From: Bacteroidota bacterium
GTDB lineage: Bacteria; Bacteroidota; Bacteroidia; Chitinophagales; UBA2359
Length of the DNA stretch: 7,615 nucleotides
Assembly (NCBI GenBank): GCA_020629895.1
Contig: JAHDCM010000174.1
Location: 1 to 7,615 of the forward strand
Direction of reading: 5' to 3'
The first letter of the stretch is position 1; every line of letters begins with the position of its first letter. The translations under genes were made by a program, and so were the position numbers. Of the stretch, positions 6,625 through 7,615 are shown piece by piece. Under the pieces are notes generated by a model. It had not been told where the DNA came from and searched no databases. It saw nothing but the letters and a program-made list of their open reading frames with translations.

Positions 6625-7545
6625 ATGAAAGAGTTTCAAACACTAGCATTTTATCTGTATGTTCCGATTGAAGAACCAGCAGTATTTACCGCAGAACATC
6701 TTAAATTTTGTAAGTCAATTGGCTTGAAGGGGAGAATTTATGTGGCTAATGAGGGGATTAATGGCTCGGTTTCGGGTACAATTGAACAATGTGCCAAGTA
6801 TATGTCGTACATGAATGCGCATCCATTATTTAGCCAAATGGAGTTTAAGATTGATTCCGAAGATGCGGTGTCTTTTAATAAGATGCATGTAAAGTATCGC
6901 CACGAACTGGTACATTTTGGTATTCAGGAGGTAGATCCTTTGGAAGAAACCGCTAATCATTTGTCGGCACAAGAAGTACTGGATTTGAAAGATCAGGAAG
7001 GCGTGTATATGTTGGATGTTCGCAATAAGGTGGAGTATGAAGTGGGAAAATTTAAGGGAGCATTGACTTTAGATATAGATACCTTTCGTGAATTTCCTGA
7101 AAAAATAGAGGAATTGGAGGTGTATAAGGATAAAAAAATCATTGCTTACTGTACGGGGGGGATTCGTTGTGAAAAGGCGACGGCATTGTTATTGAAAAAG
7201 GGCTTTAAACGCGAAAATTTATTTCAAATTGACGGGGGAATTTTGAAGTATTCGAAGGAAACGGGTGGAAAGGATTTTGATGGGAAGTGCTATGTTTTTG
7301 ATAAGCGAATTGTGACGGATGTGAATGAGGTAAATCCGACTATTATATCGACCTGTCGTAATTGTGGAACAGAAACAGCAAAGATGGTCAATTGCTCAAA
7401 TCCGGAGTGTAATGAGCATTTTGTACAGTGTGCTGATTGCGGTTGGGAATTAGCAGGTGCTTGTAGTACGGCCTGTCAGGCAAACCCGCGAAGACGCGAT
7501 TATGATGGGACGGGGTATTATGCACGTACTGGCGAGCAGATGTAG
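6625..7545 (+). CDS. trhO: tRNA uridine-34 hydroxylase, rhodanese family (TrhO/YceA)
   Basis: Cytoplasmic enzyme that hydroxylates the wobble uridine (U34) of certain tRNAs to 5-hydroxyuridine in an oxygen-dependent reaction, the first step toward 5-oxyuridine derivatives that widen wobble decoding. The 306 residues show the full family layout. The N-terminal UPF0176 domain (about 1-95) has NEGINGSVSG at 42-51. The rhodanese domain (about 110-215) has LDVRNKVEYEVGKF at 130-143 and the active loop C176-TGGIR-C182, in which C176 is the expected catalytic cysteine. A cysteine-rich tail (C244, C247, C257, C262, C269, C272, C280, C284) probably binds zinc. No residue looks missing. The ATG at 6625 fits the usual family start and lies close behind a strong promoter match. 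A run of seven G (7155-7161) encodes part of the catalytic loop. The gene diverges from the nucleotidyltransferase gene and ends 70 bases before the window edge. Confidence 0.95.
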   Translation: MKEFQTLAFYLYVPIEEPAVFTAEHLKFCKSIGLKGRIYVANEGINGSVSGTIEQCAKYMSYMNAHPLFSQMEFKIDSEDAVSFNKMHVKYRHELVHFGIQEVDPLEETANHLSAQEVLDLKDQEGVYMLDVRNKVEYEVGKFKGALTLDIDTFREFPEKIEELEVYKDKKIIAYCTGGIRCEKATALLLKKGFKRENLFQIDGGILKYSKETGGKDFDGKCYVFDKRIVTDVNEVNPTIISTCRNCGTETAKMVNCSNPECNEHFVQCADCGWELAGACSTACQANPRRRDYDGTGYYARTGEQM

Positions 7546-7578
7546 GCTGCCTCCCTTCCTAATAATCTAGGCAAATTT

Positions 7579-7608
7579 TTGTTTTCCAACAACAAACAAC
7601 TATCTTTA
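7579..7608 (+). promoter_or_regulatory. Weak candidate promoter / RBS for a gene beyond the window
   Basis: TTG at 7579-7581 and TATCTTTA at 7601-7608 are 19 bases apart, a near match to the Bacteroidota promoter pattern with the last base of the -7 box wrong. The overlapping AAGGAG at 7608-7613 looks instead like a ribosome binding site. The two readings conflict, since a transcript starting here would not carry that site far enough upstream. The window ends before any start codon, so neither can be settled. Confidence 0.25.
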
Positions 7609-7615
7609 AGGAGTA

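Noticed and set aside
7548..7580. Possible terminator after trhO: TGCCT/AGGCA followed by AATTTTT
   Set aside because: The stem is only five pairs with a 16-base loop, so it is too weak to call, although the T run makes it worth noting.

Overview
The window looks like chromosomal DNA from a Bacteroidota bacterium. The AT-rich coding style, starts without Shine-Dalgarno sites, a TTG-N20-TAnnTTTG promoter, the DUF4271 membrane protein beside uroporphyrinogen-III synthase, and the Bacteroidota form of HemD all point that way. A member of the Saprospiria is possible but is only a guess. I see no IS element, phage gene, tRNA, rRNA or CRISPR array. The content is mostly housekeeping or conserved accessory genes.

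Layout. Positions 100-2609 hold two plus-strand genes that touch or nearly touch: an exported HExxH metalloprotease-like protein with a C-terminal beta-rich region, then a DUF4271 polytopic membrane protein. After a 96-base gap come hemD (2706-3500) and, overlapping it by 20 bases, a long thioredoxin-fold/alpha-barrel protein of the YyaL/SSP411 (DUF255) family (3481-5559). These four genes may form one transcription unit or two. A 207-base intergenic region separates the last of them from a convergent minus-strand gene. It holds a candidate structured RNA element that starts inside the stop-codon region, followed by a long near-perfect hairpin that works as a bidirectional terminator. The minus-strand gene (5767-6552) encodes a DNA polymerase beta-type nucleotidyltransferase of the RlaP/YcgL family. 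It diverges from trhO (6625-7545), a rhodanese-type tRNA U34 hydroxylase with a clear Bacteroidota promoter. The last 70 bases hold a possible promoter or ribosome binding site for a gene beyond the window.

How the genes relate. hemD belongs to tetrapyrrole (heme) synthesis, and the adjacent DUF4271 protein is a recurrent but uncharacterised neighbour. TrhO modifies the tRNA wobble uridine. The nucleotidyltransferase may act on RNA ends, so the divergent pair has a loose RNA theme, but nothing shows a shared pathway. I did not find a convincing new multi-gene system. The best candidate for something undescribed is the structured element at 5548-5686, whose two conserved-looking edges can pair with each other around a variable interior.
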